Below are positions 1-7,215 of a stretch of 21,120 nucleotides of DNA, in pieces. Both the position numbers and the translations under genes were made by a program. The first letter of the stretch is position 1. Every line of letters starts with the position of its first letter. The notes under the pieces were generated by a model. The model was not told the DNA's origin. It did not search any database and saw only the letters and a list, made by a program, of their open reading frames with translations. Source of the stretch: Candidatus Zipacnadia bacterium (GTDB lineage: Bacteria > Armatimonadota > Zipacnadia > Zipacnadales > Zipacnadaceae). The stretch covers positions 1-21,120 of the forward strand of contig JALGTI010000010.1 of assembly GCA_029821455.1 (NCBI GenBank). The letters run 5' to 3'.

Positions 1-97
1 TGCGGTGGAGGATGTTGTGCCGGTCGGCCTCGGTGATATCAAGCGAGCGGAGGGCAAACCCAGCATCTCTGGGCCGGACATCTACGCGAAGGGGCAC
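1..97 (-). CDS. N-terminus of an unidentified protein, cut by the window edge
   Basis: A reading frame opens at a GTG (95-97 on the plus strand) and stays open to the left edge, giving about 32 residues that begin MPLRVDVRPRDAGFALRSLD. A GGAG lies four to five bases upstream of the GTG, and a TATAAA-like hexamer (120-125) sits about 25 bases before the start without a convincing -35 partner. The composition looks like real protein, but I do not recognise the family from so short a piece. The direction matches the following minus-strand genes, although the 268-base gap (98-365) holds no other feature I can support. Confidence 0.4.
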   Translation of the reverse strand, partial: MPLRVDVRPRDAGFALRSLDITEADRHNILHR

Positions 98-365
98 CGT
101 GCTCCGTGCACAATGCCGCTTTATAGAGGCAGACAACGGTAAATAAGGGTTTGCAGCGTAGGGCATCCGCGCTAGAGTGAGCGGGACCTTGGCGTGGCAT
201 CAGTTCGGCGCATCGTTCCCCTGTTTAAGGACGTGACAGTTCACAAGCACACACTCCTAGCTGATAGCAAACTTCGATCAAAACCCAACACGGAATGAGC
301 CGGCGGTGCTGGCACATAAGTTTCCTGCCTTTGTGGGCGAGCCGGAATAGACGGCCTGGCGCTTC

Positions 366-2648
366 CTACCTCAGAACTTTCACCCAGATTGGGCTGCCGT
401 ATGCCCGGAACCCGGCGGCCTGGGCAATGTTATGCGGGAATTCCTTCACCTGCCCTTCTTCCTTGACCTCCGCTCGGTAGAAATGCTGGCCAGGTTCTGC
501 GCCTGCATCTGCATACGCCCACTCAAAGGTCCGATTATCAGGCGTCAACTCGACAATAACCTCTTCATCCCGCAGAATGCTCACCAGTTCAATCCTGCGC
601 TGGCTGCGGATGTCTAGTTGCAGACGCGGCGCTCCGTTGCTTTCGACAGAACTGCCCATGAGGTGGCCGTTGACCCGGAAGTCCATCAGCAGCCGGGTGC
701 CGGTCGTGGCGTAGCAGCGGCGCGCCTTGAGCGCTTCGATGACCCCTTCACGACTGCGCTCACGCACGTACAAACCTGTTACTCCACCGCCCATACTGGG
801 GCAGATTCGGTGGTTGTCACTGGCTCCTGTCAGCCCGAAGCGGTAGCCGGCCTTGAGGTGCCGCTGGGTGATATCGGTGGTTTGCATATAATCATACCAG
901 CCGGCGCAGACTTCGACACACTCCTCCTCGACGCGGCCGAACAGCTCCCATTCCTCGTGGTGAGCATGCCATAGGGATGCACTGTTGCTCATAGTCGCTA
1001 TGAATCTATTAGCAGTTCTGCCATCCGGGTGGCTGCGGCGCGCGAGGGGCTGATCGCGGTCATAGTAAACAACAGCGCGGTGGTTCTTGGGGTGTTTCGG
1101 ATCTTCGGGTGGATGGTAAGTGTACTCATAGCCCCAGAAGGCCACGAATTGCTCGTCATCAAAGCACTGGGCCACCGCATATAGGTAATCCACGGCGCTG
1201 CGGGTCATGACTATGTCGGAGTAGTAATCATTGTCTATGATGCAGCAGGCTCCCAGGCCACCGCGGTCGCGCGCGTATAGGAGCAGTTCCAGTGGCTCGC
1301 CTTCTGCGTCGGGTGAGTAGTAGGAATGGCAATGCAAGTCAGCCCAGATTAGCTCATACTCACTACTGCCCCAGGCAATCTTGTGAGCGTGCAGCGGCCC
1401 GATTACCTGCTCAGGCAAGCGCACTGGTTTCCAGCCAGCCCACAGTTCATCCGGATATTCTCTGAGTGGCTTTAGCTGCGCGCGGGACCGCTGCATCAGC
1501 GCGATATCAACTCCAGGCTCTCCGGGGCCTGTCTTGCACCCCCAGCTAACCGCTCCGGCAGGCTGAGGACTGTTGCTGTCCACGGTAAAGCAGCAATGCC
1601 CGTCTTGCACCAGGTAGGCCTGACACCACTTGTCGCCATCGTGGTACTTCGCGCAGAGCTGTCCGTTGTGTACATTTTCAGCGATGCCTTTCTCGTCCCG
1701 ATGCCGCTCCCAAAAGAGCCACATGCCGTCCGCATCACGACTCAACATGGGCCGCCGGCGCAGGCCGTCGTATCCATAGTAGGTCTCGACCGGCAACATC
1801 CCCCAGTCCAGACGGGCCACGGCAAAGCTGTTGCTGCCCGGCGGCACCGCCCACTCCAAGCCGTTCCAGCGGGCGCAGTTGAGAGTGTGCTGGCGGCCAA
1901 CGACGCCTTCGCGCTCGACATCTACACAAGTGTTCCAAGCCACCCAGGGAATACCCGAGGCATCCACACAAATGCTTGGGAACAAGTCCCAGTCCATTAC
2001 TCGCCGACAGGGCACTGTGGCCAACTGGGGCTCCTCTCCGTCTCCTGATATGGCAGCAGTGACTACGCGGAATGCCCCGTCTAAGTAGGCGTTGAAGGCG
2101 AGCCAGACAGTGCCGTCGGAGGCAGCGGCCAGGCGCGGGCGCATGTGAAAGCCGTTCACGCCGGGGAAGCTGACTTGCGGTGACCAATTGCTGCCATCGA
2201 ATGTGCGAAGGCCCACCTTAGGGGCCTCGCCGTGATCCCAGGAACAGTAGCACAGCCACAGATGCCCGTGCGCATCGCAGGTCCCGGCCGCGTGGAAGAC
2301 AAACTCCTTGTCGCCTGGCATTACCAGCGGCTCGGCCCATTCTCCGTCGTAGTGGCGTGCTACCAGGTCCCATTCTTCTTCGTACCGACTGGACCAAGCG
2401 CACCACATCGCGCCGCTCGGCTCCGGGATTAGCGTCGGCTCGAGGCACAGGCCGGTGGGCGAGATGATCTCTGTATCAGGGCAGGCTTCGGGTGAGTAGA
2501 CGCGGATAGCTTCCAGATCGCCCTCATTGGAGTGCCAGGCGGCCCAGTTACGGCTGGCTGCATCGCGGCTGACAGCGAAGTGGCGCGGCGAGTAATAGCT
2601 GCGCCTTAGGATGGTCGGGAATTCGTTGGTGTAAGCATTGCCTCGCAT
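366..2648 (-). CDS. propeller-like protein with C-terminal PHP/DUF3604-type metallohydrolase domain
   Basis: About 760 residues from the ATG at 2648, preferred over an in-frame ATG at 2675 because AAGGAG (2656-2661) lies seven bases before it. The first 420 residues carry recurring Trp/Asp-Gly units of the type seen in BNR-like propellers. From about residue 435 a PHP-like metal-site layout appears: DLHCHSYYSPD (His439, His441), GYEYTYHP, WHAHHEE (near 561-564) and GASDNHR (Asp611, His613), followed by the EALKARRCYATTG stretch common to DUF3604/PHP proteins. This domain usually hydrolyses phosphoester or related bonds with a metal cluster; the substrate here is unknown. No signal peptide is visible, so it may be cytoplasmic unless exported otherwise. 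It lies downstream of a frameshifted secreted gene and may be the last gene of the sulfurtransferase operon. Confidence 0.85.
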   Translation of the reverse strand: MRGNAYTNEFPTILRRSYYSPRHFAVSRDAASRNWAAWHSNEGDLEAIRVYSPEACPDTEIISPTGLCLEPTLIPEPSGAMWCAWSSRYEEEWDLVARHYDGEWAEPLVMPGDKEFVFHAAGTCDAHGHLWLCYCSWDHGEAPKVGLRTFDGSNWSPQVSFPGVNGFHMRPRLAAASDGTVWLAFNAYLDGAFRVVTAAISGDGEEPQLATVPCRRVMDWDLFPSICVDASGIPWVAWNTCVDVEREGVVGRQHTLNCARWNGLEWAVPPGSNSFAVARLDWGMLPVETYYGYDGLRRRPMLSRDADGMWLFWERHRDEKGIAENVHNGQLCAKYHDGDKWCQAYLVQDGHCCFTVDSNSPQPAGAVSWGCKTGPGEPGVDIALMQRSRAQLKPLREYPDELWAGWKPVRLPEQVIGPLHAHKIAWGSSEYELIWADLHCHSYYSPDAEGEPLELLLYARDRGGLGACCIIDNDYYSDIVMTRSAVDYLYAVAQCFDDEQFVAFWGYEYTYHPPEDPKHPKNHRAVVYYDRDQPLARRSHPDGRTANRFIATMSNSASLWHAHHEEWELFGRVEEECVEVCAGWYDYMQTTDITQRHLKAGYRFGLTGASDNHRICPSMGGGVTGLYVRERSREGVIEALKARRCYATTGTRLLMDFRVNGHLMGSSVESNGAPRLQLDIRSQRRIELVSILRDEEVIVELTPDNRTFEWAYADAGAEPGQHFYRAEVKEEGQVKEFPHNIAQAAGFRAYGSPIWVKVLR

Positions 2649-2702
2649 AGAGATGCTCCTTCGTGTGAGACGCAAGAGGCGACCTGCACTCTTGCTCTGT
2701 TT

Positions 2703-2997
2703 TCACCTGCCGGCGCCGCCGGCCCGGCACACTGTACCGTGCGGCGGCCGGGGTCCAGCCTCGATCAGCTTGACCAGCCGCGCGCCGTCGCCATAGCGGC
2801 TTTGACGCGTCGGCGACTTGCAGTTGAGCAGAATACAGCTCAGCCTCAGGCCCCAGTAGCACGCCGGCCCACTCCAGTTCCCCATACTCAAAGCCGCGCT
2901 CGTACTCGACGAACATTCGCACGGCCTCCCCCTGTGCCGATACCGTCCCAGGGAACAACAGAAGCAGCAGGGCGCAGGCAATTGATGCCTCTTTCAC
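2703..2997 (-). pseudogene. small secreted protein of unknown function, probably frameshifted
   Basis: A GTG start at 2997 opens a clear signal peptide (MKEASIACALLLLLFPGTVS, with AQG after it) followed by sensible protein (FVEYERGFEYGELEWAGVLL and onward). After QVADASK the frame turns into Arg-rich nonsense, while the neighbouring frame continues with RYGDGARLVKLIEAGPRPP and stops at 2703. The natural product therefore seems to need a frame change near 2785-2805. It would be a secreted polypeptide of about 95 residues, too short for a recognisable enzyme. Either a real disabling indel or a sequencing error would explain it. It sits between an intact exported protein gene and the PHP gene, all on the same strand. 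Confidence 0.55.
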
Positions 2998-3079
2998 GAG
3001 CGTATTCCCTTTATCCGAATCGTGATGCTCTTTTCGTCCTCGGGAAGGTTCTCGCCTGCCGCCCGAAGGCCACTAGCAC

Positions 3080-3109
3080 GCGAGCCCCCGTCAGTAGACG
3101 GAGGCTCGC
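3080..3109 (-). terminator. strong intercistronic hairpin, no T-tract
   Basis: In the minus-strand RNA, GCGAGCCTCCGTC pairs with GACGGGGGCTCGC around a TACT loop: 13 pairs, one of them a U-G wobble. It lies about 29 bases after the stop codon of the exported-protein gene and before the next start at 2997. No run of U follows, so it may slow RNA decay or act with Rho and is not a classical intrinsic terminator. Confidence 0.5.
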
Positions 3110-3137
3110 AACTAAGCGCCATACTGGAATGTGGCAG

Positions 3138-4124
3138 CTATTGGCCTGCCTCCGGTGGCACTCTGTTCTCCTGCAGCTTTAGAGCATTAGGGAAATCCTC
3201 CACCACTCGCTCTAGTAACTTGTCCGGATGATTCTCCATCACATAGACTTTCAGTCGCCAGATCAGGCCATTGCCGTCAGGCGCGGGGAGCCAATTGGGG
3301 TTATTGTGCTCGCAGTCGTGCCACGCCTGGGCCATACCGCCTGCGGAGTCGTTGGCCAAGGCCGCCAGATACTGGCCATCACGCGATACCACGCCGATGA
3401 CGGGGGTTATGTACCGGTCATCGCTGTAATCCGCCCAGCTCTGGGGACCAACCTCGGGTATGTGCTGCCATACCCCCACGTAGCTTTGCACCCAAGGGGG
3501 GTTATTGTAGGCATCCTCGGGGTCGCGGCAGGGGATCTTGTTGCGCACTGTTTGATGCAGGAAGGTCCGGCCGCGCTCGGTAAAGATGAAGCAACGCTTC
3601 ACGAATTCCGGAAATGGATCGGGCTTGCTAGCAAAGGCTGGCGCGTTCTTCAACTGCCAGCACAGGTTGAGGGGCGGGTAATCACGCGCTTCCAGTTCGT
3701 CCATGCCCTCGCCCGCCAGGCGCGCCAGGAATTCCACAGCCCCAGGTTGAGGAGTAACCGTGGTGATAATGTCCTGAGTGTGATCCGCCCAGGTATGGCG
3801 TAGCTCGAGGGCGCCACCGTCAAGAGGGGTCGCACCCGCAAACACGATGCCACCGGATTCGTAGAGCCAGGAATCACACCGGAAGTCCGGGATGTTAGGG
3901 AAGATGCTCGCCACATACGTCATTGAGCCGTCTTCACTCTGCCATACAGCAAGCGTGGGCAGAACCTCCGGATCGGGATTGACTGCCTCAACTAACATAC
4001 CTGTTGCCTCCTTCCCTGTTTGGTTGTCGGCCTGGGCACCTTGGTGCTGTGCCAATAAGAGCCCCCACGCCAGGGCACATATCACAACACTACCAAAGCT
4101 CACACTTGGAGATAGCCTCCTCAT
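3138..4124 (-). CDS. exported protein of unknown function
   Basis: 328 residues from the ATG at 4124. I chose this start because GGGAG lies about seven bases upstream and the signal peptide follows at once (MRRLSPSVSFGSVVICALAW, hydrophobic core, then QHQGAQA before the likely cleavage). The frame is open much further upstream, but that part overlaps the ferredoxin gene and reads like a shadow of it. The mature protein is rich in Trp and Pro, with DFRCDSWLYESGG, SYVGVWQHIPEVGPQ and DRYITPVIGVVSRDGQYLA. The last phrase resembles proteins that compare stored or displayed values, but I recognise no family. The start is 28 bases after the ferredoxin stop, so co-transcription with the sulfurtransferase genes is likely. 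Confidence 0.75.
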   Translation of the reverse strand: MRRLSPSVSFGSVVICALAWGLLLAQHQGAQADNQTGKEATGMLVEAVNPDPEVLPTLAVWQSEDGSMTYVASIFPNIPDFRCDSWLYESGGIVFAGATPLDGGALELRHTWADHTQDIITTVTPQPGAVEFLARLAGEGMDELEARDYPPLNLCWQLKNAPAFASKPDPFPEFVKRCFIFTERGRTFLHQTVRNKIPCRDPEDAYNNPPWVQSYVGVWQHIPEVGPQSWADYSDDRYITPVIGVVSRDGQYLAALANDSAGGMAQAWHDCEHNNPNWLPAPDGNGLIWRLKVYVMENHPDKLLERVVEDFPNALKLQENRVPPEAGQ

Positions 4125-4152
4125 ATCTACCACTCCCATTGATAAACGTGGT

Positions 4153-4560
4153 CTAGAATGCCACTTCCATCGCCCGGGGTGGGCAGACGGGCACGCACAG
4201 CTCGCAGGCGATGCATTTGTCGGGGTCGAAGATGACATCCTGCGTCTCAGGGTCCTTCCACAGCGCAGCGGTCGGGCACACAACGACACAAGCCCCGCAG
4301 TGGGTGCAGACGCTTTCATTTCGCACCACGTTCTTCTCTAACGGCTGGACGGAAACGCCCTGCTGCCGGGCCCACCTGAGGGCCTTATCTACATCCACCC
4401 GCTTGCCGGCCAACCCCAGGACCATTAGACCCTCCTGCTGAGGGGTGATATTGGCCCGCAGGATGTTGAACTCCAGGCTAAACTCTCGAACCATTCGGGA
4501 GACAATTGGCTGGTCTATCAAGTTCTCAGGGAAGTGCAAAACGACTCTGCGCTCTACCAT
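4153..4560 (-). CDS. NIL-domain 2x[4Fe-4S] ferredoxin, electron-transfer partner of L-aspartate-semialdehyde sulfurtransferase
   Basis: 135 residues. Residues 1-75 form a NIL-type domain (starts MVERRVVLHFPENLIDQPIV). Residues 80-135 hold two ferredoxin motifs: CTHCGACVVVCP (Cys85, 88, 91, 95) and CIACELCVPVCP (Cys116, 119, 122, 126), so two [4Fe-4S] clusters are expected. In methanogens (the MA1821/MA1822 pair of Methanosarcina acetivorans) such a protein works with the DUF39 enzyme to turn aspartate semialdehyde into homocysteine, supplying electrons for sulfur transfer. Here it follows the DUF39 gene by five bases, with an AGGAGGGG Shine-Dalgarno inside the end of that gene. The two clusters point to an anaerobic, low-potential cytoplasm. 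Confidence 0.92.
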   Translation of the reverse strand: MVERRVVLHFPENLIDQPIVSRMVREFSLEFNILRANITPQQEGLMVLGLAGKRVDVDKALRWARQQGVSVQPLEKNVVRNESVCTHCGACVVVCPTAALWKDPETQDVIFDPDKCIACELCVPVCPPRAMEVAF

Positions 4561-4565
4561 TCAGA

Positions 4566-5780
4566 TCACCGCCCCTCCTGGGAGGCTGGGCGCTCTTTGA
4601 GATTCTTGAAAGTCTGCCCGGAGTCGGCCGAGGGCAGCAATTGGACGGGCTCAGTCAGCTCGAAGTCGCCGGCCTTGATCCATTCCTTGAGGATCGCAGC
4701 TATCTCCCTCGCCCTCGGATAGCTGGAGAGAGAAACGGTTGGCACCTGCTTGCCCTTGATGGTAATCGAGCCGCTCTTGAGCTCCTTATAGCTCACGTGC
4801 CCCAGCGGCCGGCCCTCATTATGAGAATAGTCACGGCTGTAGTCAACAATGGCCGCGACGATGTCTTCGTCTTTGACGGCGGTGTAGCGGGCCATCTCCT
4901 CATTGAGGATGGGGATGGGGATGCCCAGGCCCACGGCAAGCGATGCGCCATAGCCCAGCATACTGACCCCGACGATCCACTTTGGCTCCATCGCCTTCAT
5001 ATCGCCGACGACAGCAAGGGTTCCAGCTCCACCTTTGGGAACACCGTTTTCCGAGCGGGCAACCGTTGGATCGTGCTGTGTACCCTCCCAGAACACATAA
5101 CCCTGAGCACCACCCAGGAAGATGCGAGTGCCGATGCCGATGGTCTTGTAGTAGGGGTCGTTGAGCAGCGGGCTGAGCTGACCAGCCGAGCAGTAATTGG
5201 CTGATCCGAGATCCTTCTTGACCACGCCCAGATATGTGTAGATGTCGCGTTCGGCGTGGAGATTGACCGCAACGTTATAGTTCTGGTAGCAGTTTCGGGG
5301 GTCGCACAGGAAGGCCTGGTTGAGGTCTTTTAGGTTAAGCCAGGTGTCCAGGCGCTTGCGGGGATAACAATCTGTCCCGTAGCCCTCAGCTACCAAGCGG
5401 ACGTCGTTGCCTGCAATCAGATCCTGAATGACGTGGCCGCCACCGTAGCGGAACTCGCCGGGATGTTCAGTGTTGAGGGGGTCGTCTTCGGCCACCACGG
5501 TAGCCCCAATGTACAGGTCAACTGCCGCCAGGCCGCCGTAGGCCGGGACACCATTAAGCCAGGCGTGCTGCACCTTCATTCTTGGATCGGTGTGCCCGAA
5601 GTTGAGGAATGCGCCAGACGAGCACATTGGCGCGAAGGTGCCGGTGGTCACCACGTCAACTTGCTTGGCGGCTTTGCGAATCCCCGCATCGGCCACCACA
5701 TCTATCATCTCTTCGGCGGTGACGACCACTGCCTGGCCTTTGCGGATCTTCTCATTTATCTCAGCGTAAGTCTTAGCCAA
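4566..5780 (-). CDS. L-aspartate-semialdehyde sulfurtransferase (homocysteine biosynthesis, DUF39/COG1900)
   Basis: 404 residues starting at TTG (5778-5780), with AGGAGG (5789-5794) eight bases upstream. The start is supported by the typical N-terminus (TYAEINEKIRKGQAVVVTAE) and the conserved TTGTFAPMCSSGAFLNFGH. The family forms homocysteine from aspartate semialdehyde and sulfide without the acyl-homoserine route. Catalytic cysteines are known in the family; candidates here are Cys53, in the conserved MCSSGAF loop, and Cys137, in YGTDCYP. Cys159, 164 and 197 are also present. No CBS domains follow, unlike the methanogen enzyme MA1821, so this is the short form. The C-terminal tail (TIKGKQVPTVSLSSYPRARE) is standard. 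It is the first gene of a probable operon and has a long structured leader. Confidence 0.93.
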   Translation of the reverse strand: MAKTYAEINEKIRKGQAVVVTAEEMIDVVADAGIRKAAKQVDVVTTGTFAPMCSSGAFLNFGHTDPRMKVQHAWLNGVPAYGGLAAVDLYIGATVVAEDDPLNTEHPGEFRYGGGHVIQDLIAGNDVRLVAEGYGTDCYPRKRLDTWLNLKDLNQAFLCDPRNCYQNYNVAVNLHAERDIYTYLGVVKKDLGSANYCSAGQLSPLLNDPYYKTIGIGTRIFLGGAQGYVFWEGTQHDPTVARSENGVPKGGAGTLAVVGDMKAMEPKWIVGVSMLGYGASLAVGLGIPIPILNEEMARYTAVKDEDIVAAIVDYSRDYSHNEGRPLGHVSYKELKSGSITIKGKQVPTVSLSSYPRAREIAAILKEWIKAGDFELTEPVQLLPSADSGQTFKNLKERPASQEGR

Positions 5781-6004
5781 GGTTATCGCCTCCTGAGTCT
5801 GTCTGGGGCTCAGGCGCCGTGTACGAAATGGCAGCCTGAGCGTTCGTACGTACTCTCGCAGACCTGCTGCGAGCAGAGCAACCGTGTATCGCGCCGGCGA
5901 ACCCGGCGCCGGGGCATAACCATCTTCATTGCCGACTTATCCCTGTGGCCTCTGGCTGCCATTTCGGAACTCACCCCCTTCTTTGCGCATATACTGGGTC
6001 TTGA
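5781..6004 (-). promoter_or_regulatory. long structured 5' leader of the sulfurtransferase operon, riboswitch- or attenuator-like
   Basis: About 224 nt between the predicted transcription start and the TTG start codon. In the RNA, CGAAATGGCAGCC (5966-5954) is perfectly complementary to GGCTGCCATTTCG (5836-5824): 13 pairs enclosing 117 nt. Inside are two hairpins: GCGCCGG/CCGGCGC (5909-5891, 5-nt loop) and CTCGCAG/CTGCGAG (5873-5855, 5-nt loop). Downstream, GCCTGAGC (5815-5808) can pair either with upstream GCTCAGGC (5841-5834, eight pairs) or with CTCAGG (5797-5792, six pairs), which shares three bases with the AGGAGG Shine-Dalgarno (5794-5789). The upstream option also uses bases of the 13-bp stem. 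The pairings are read directly; switching is inferred. I found no SAM-I, SAM-II, SAH, cobalamin or T-box core. Confidence 0.55.
5810..5962 (-). CDS. possible 50-aa leader peptide or small Cys-containing protein
   Basis: An ATG at 5962 opens 50 codons ending in TGA (5812-5810), about 30 bases before the sulfurtransferase start. A GGTGAG lies seven bases upstream of the ATG. The product has a basic middle (MVMPRRRVRRRDTRLL) and a C-terminal part with three Cys and a His (CSQQVCESTYERSGCHF). I recognise no family. The frame runs through the 13-bp inverted repeat, and its stop codon lies inside the strand that can pair with two rivals, so translation could control folding as in a leader-peptide attenuator. 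It may also be a chance frame in structured, GC-rich RNA. Confidence 0.3.
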   Translation of the reverse strand: MAARGHRDKSAMKMVMPRRRVRRRDTRLLCSQQVCESTYERSGCHFVHGA

Positions 6005-6010
6005 ACCAAT

Positions 6011-6039
6011 AATCTACAGATAAATGGGTAACTTGTCAA
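6011..6039 (-). promoter_or_regulatory. sigma70-type promoter for the sulfurtransferase operon
   Basis: Reading the minus strand: a perfect TTGACA (6039-6034), a 17-base spacer and TAGATT (6016-6011, four of six to consensus). Transcription would start near 6004. It is the best -35/-10 pair I saw in the window and lies in an AT-rich patch between the DUF3160 remnant and the operon. Confidence 0.6.
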
Positions 6040-6157
6040 TCCTTATCTGGGCGTTCGAAGCATGAGGGCGGCTCTGATCCGCGTGCTTAACTACGGTTTT
6101 CACACGTCCTCTCCTCTTCCAGCAGCCTGAAGCCGTTGAGGACCATACGCAGCAGTT

Positions 6158-6439
6158 TCAAGGGGGCCAAAGAAACGACCGAACGAACGGCGGGCGGTAT
6201 TGCTGGTGTTTGCCTCGGCGTACCCAGCGTTGCCACTGCTTGTCGGTCAGGCGAATATCCGTCAGCGCGAACTCGTGGTAGCTCATCACCAAGCCAGTAG
6301 AGACCATTCCGGGGTTGTCCGGAACGTCCGGCCATATCACCAGAATGGGGTAGAGGGGGGCGGTGGCTACATGCCGGACTGTGCCATAAAGAGAATCAGT
6401 GAAGACATCGGCAACTAGGCACGGCTGCTCTTCGGCGCC
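6158..6439 (-). pseudogene. C-terminal remnant of a DUF3160-family protein
   Basis: About 90 residues match the end of DUF3160 proteins as I know them: LVADVFTDSLYG, then a stretch ending GLVMSYHEF, then LTDKQWQRW and a closing RPPFVRSFLWPP before the stop. These correspond to the usual 'VADVHTD', 'FSYYEF', 'LTDEEWQ' and 'RSFL' landmarks. DUF3160 proteins are normally large and exported; function unknown. Everything upstream of about 6440 is antisense to a phage-primase fragment, so the N-terminal bulk is gone. There is no start codon or ribosome site for this piece. Confidence 0.6.
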
Positions 6440-6463
6440 CACCGCGATATCGTTTACTACTAG

Positions 6464-7141
6464 ACCTTCGGTCCCACTGTCGTCGCCACCAACGAGGAAG
6501 TGCACCGGATACTGGAGACACGGGCAATTCACGTCAATATGCCTGAGGCCACCGAGCAGTTCGAGACAAACGTGACCCCGGAGCTAGCGTTGCCACTGAA
6601 GGAACGCTTGGTGGCCTTCCGAGCACGACACCTGGGCGCGGAGTTGGCCGACATCTCAAAATCCGCGACGGGGAGGCTCGGCGACATCCTCAAGCCTCTT
6701 CAGCAAATCAATCGCTTAGTGAAGCCGGGTCGTGAGGCAGCTTTCCTGAACCTCGTTAGGGAGCTTCACGCCGAGCGCTTGACTGAAAAGGCAGCTAGCC
6801 TGGAGGCAGAAATCCTGGGTGCCGTGGTCGACCTCAGCCATCGAGTCGAGCGCAGGATTCTGCCGGTCAAGACAATCGCAGACACTCTGAACGAGGATCA
6901 GCCCGCGAAGTCGCGGCTCTCCTATCAAAAGGTTGGCCGGAGGCTGAAGGCGATGGGGTTTCGGAGAGAGCGAACCTCGAGTGGGGCGGCGGCAATCGTC
7001 TGGGATGACCGACTCATACAACGGATGAAGGATACCTATGGCCTCGGCAAAAGGTCAGAAACGTCAGAAACACCAGAAACGCCGGACTCAGCCAGTGATG
7101 TTACTGCCGTTTCTGACGATACTGACGTTTTACAGCGCTAG
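6464..7141 (+). pseudogene. C-terminal part of a phage/plasmid primase-helicase-like ATPase
   Basis: About 225 residues. They begin with TFGPTVVATNEEVHRILETR, which resembles the end of an AAA+ motor as seen in DUF3631-like and other phage primase/helicase proteins ('...P.vlAtn..v...l.sRai...M'). Next come LPLKERLVAFRARHLG, a helical region and a winged-helix-like end (YQKVGRRLKAMGFRRERTSSG, IVWDD), then a polar tail rich in Ser, Thr, Glu and Pro. A GTG at 6500 is the first possible start but cuts into the motif, and TAG at 6461 closes the frame upstream. The Walker motifs are missing, so this is a headless fragment. It abuts the DUF3160 remnant. Confidence 0.55.
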
Positions 7142-7215
7142 CTTGAGACGGTCCACTCGCACCCTGTCAGAGCTGCAGCTATCTCAGTCGAAATAGAGAA
7201 AGGAGCACGGGGATT

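Noticed and set aside
4125..4319. N-terminal extension of the exported protein to an upstream ATG at 4319
   Set aside because: It overlaps the ferredoxin coding region, reads as Cys/Ser/Arg-rich shadow and would bury the signal peptide.
4506..5204. 232-codon open frame on the plus strand
   Set aside because: Antisense to the sulfurtransferase, which has catalytic motifs and codon sense.
5891..5909. T-arm-like hairpin with GTTCG loop, considered as part of a tRNA
   Set aside because: No acceptor, D or anticodon arm can be drawn around it, and the loop does not fit a T loop. It is better explained as part of the leader.
5781..6004. Known SAM, SAH or cobalamin riboswitch in the leader
   Set aside because: The conserved core sequences of these classes were looked for by eye and not found, so the leader is reported as unclassified.
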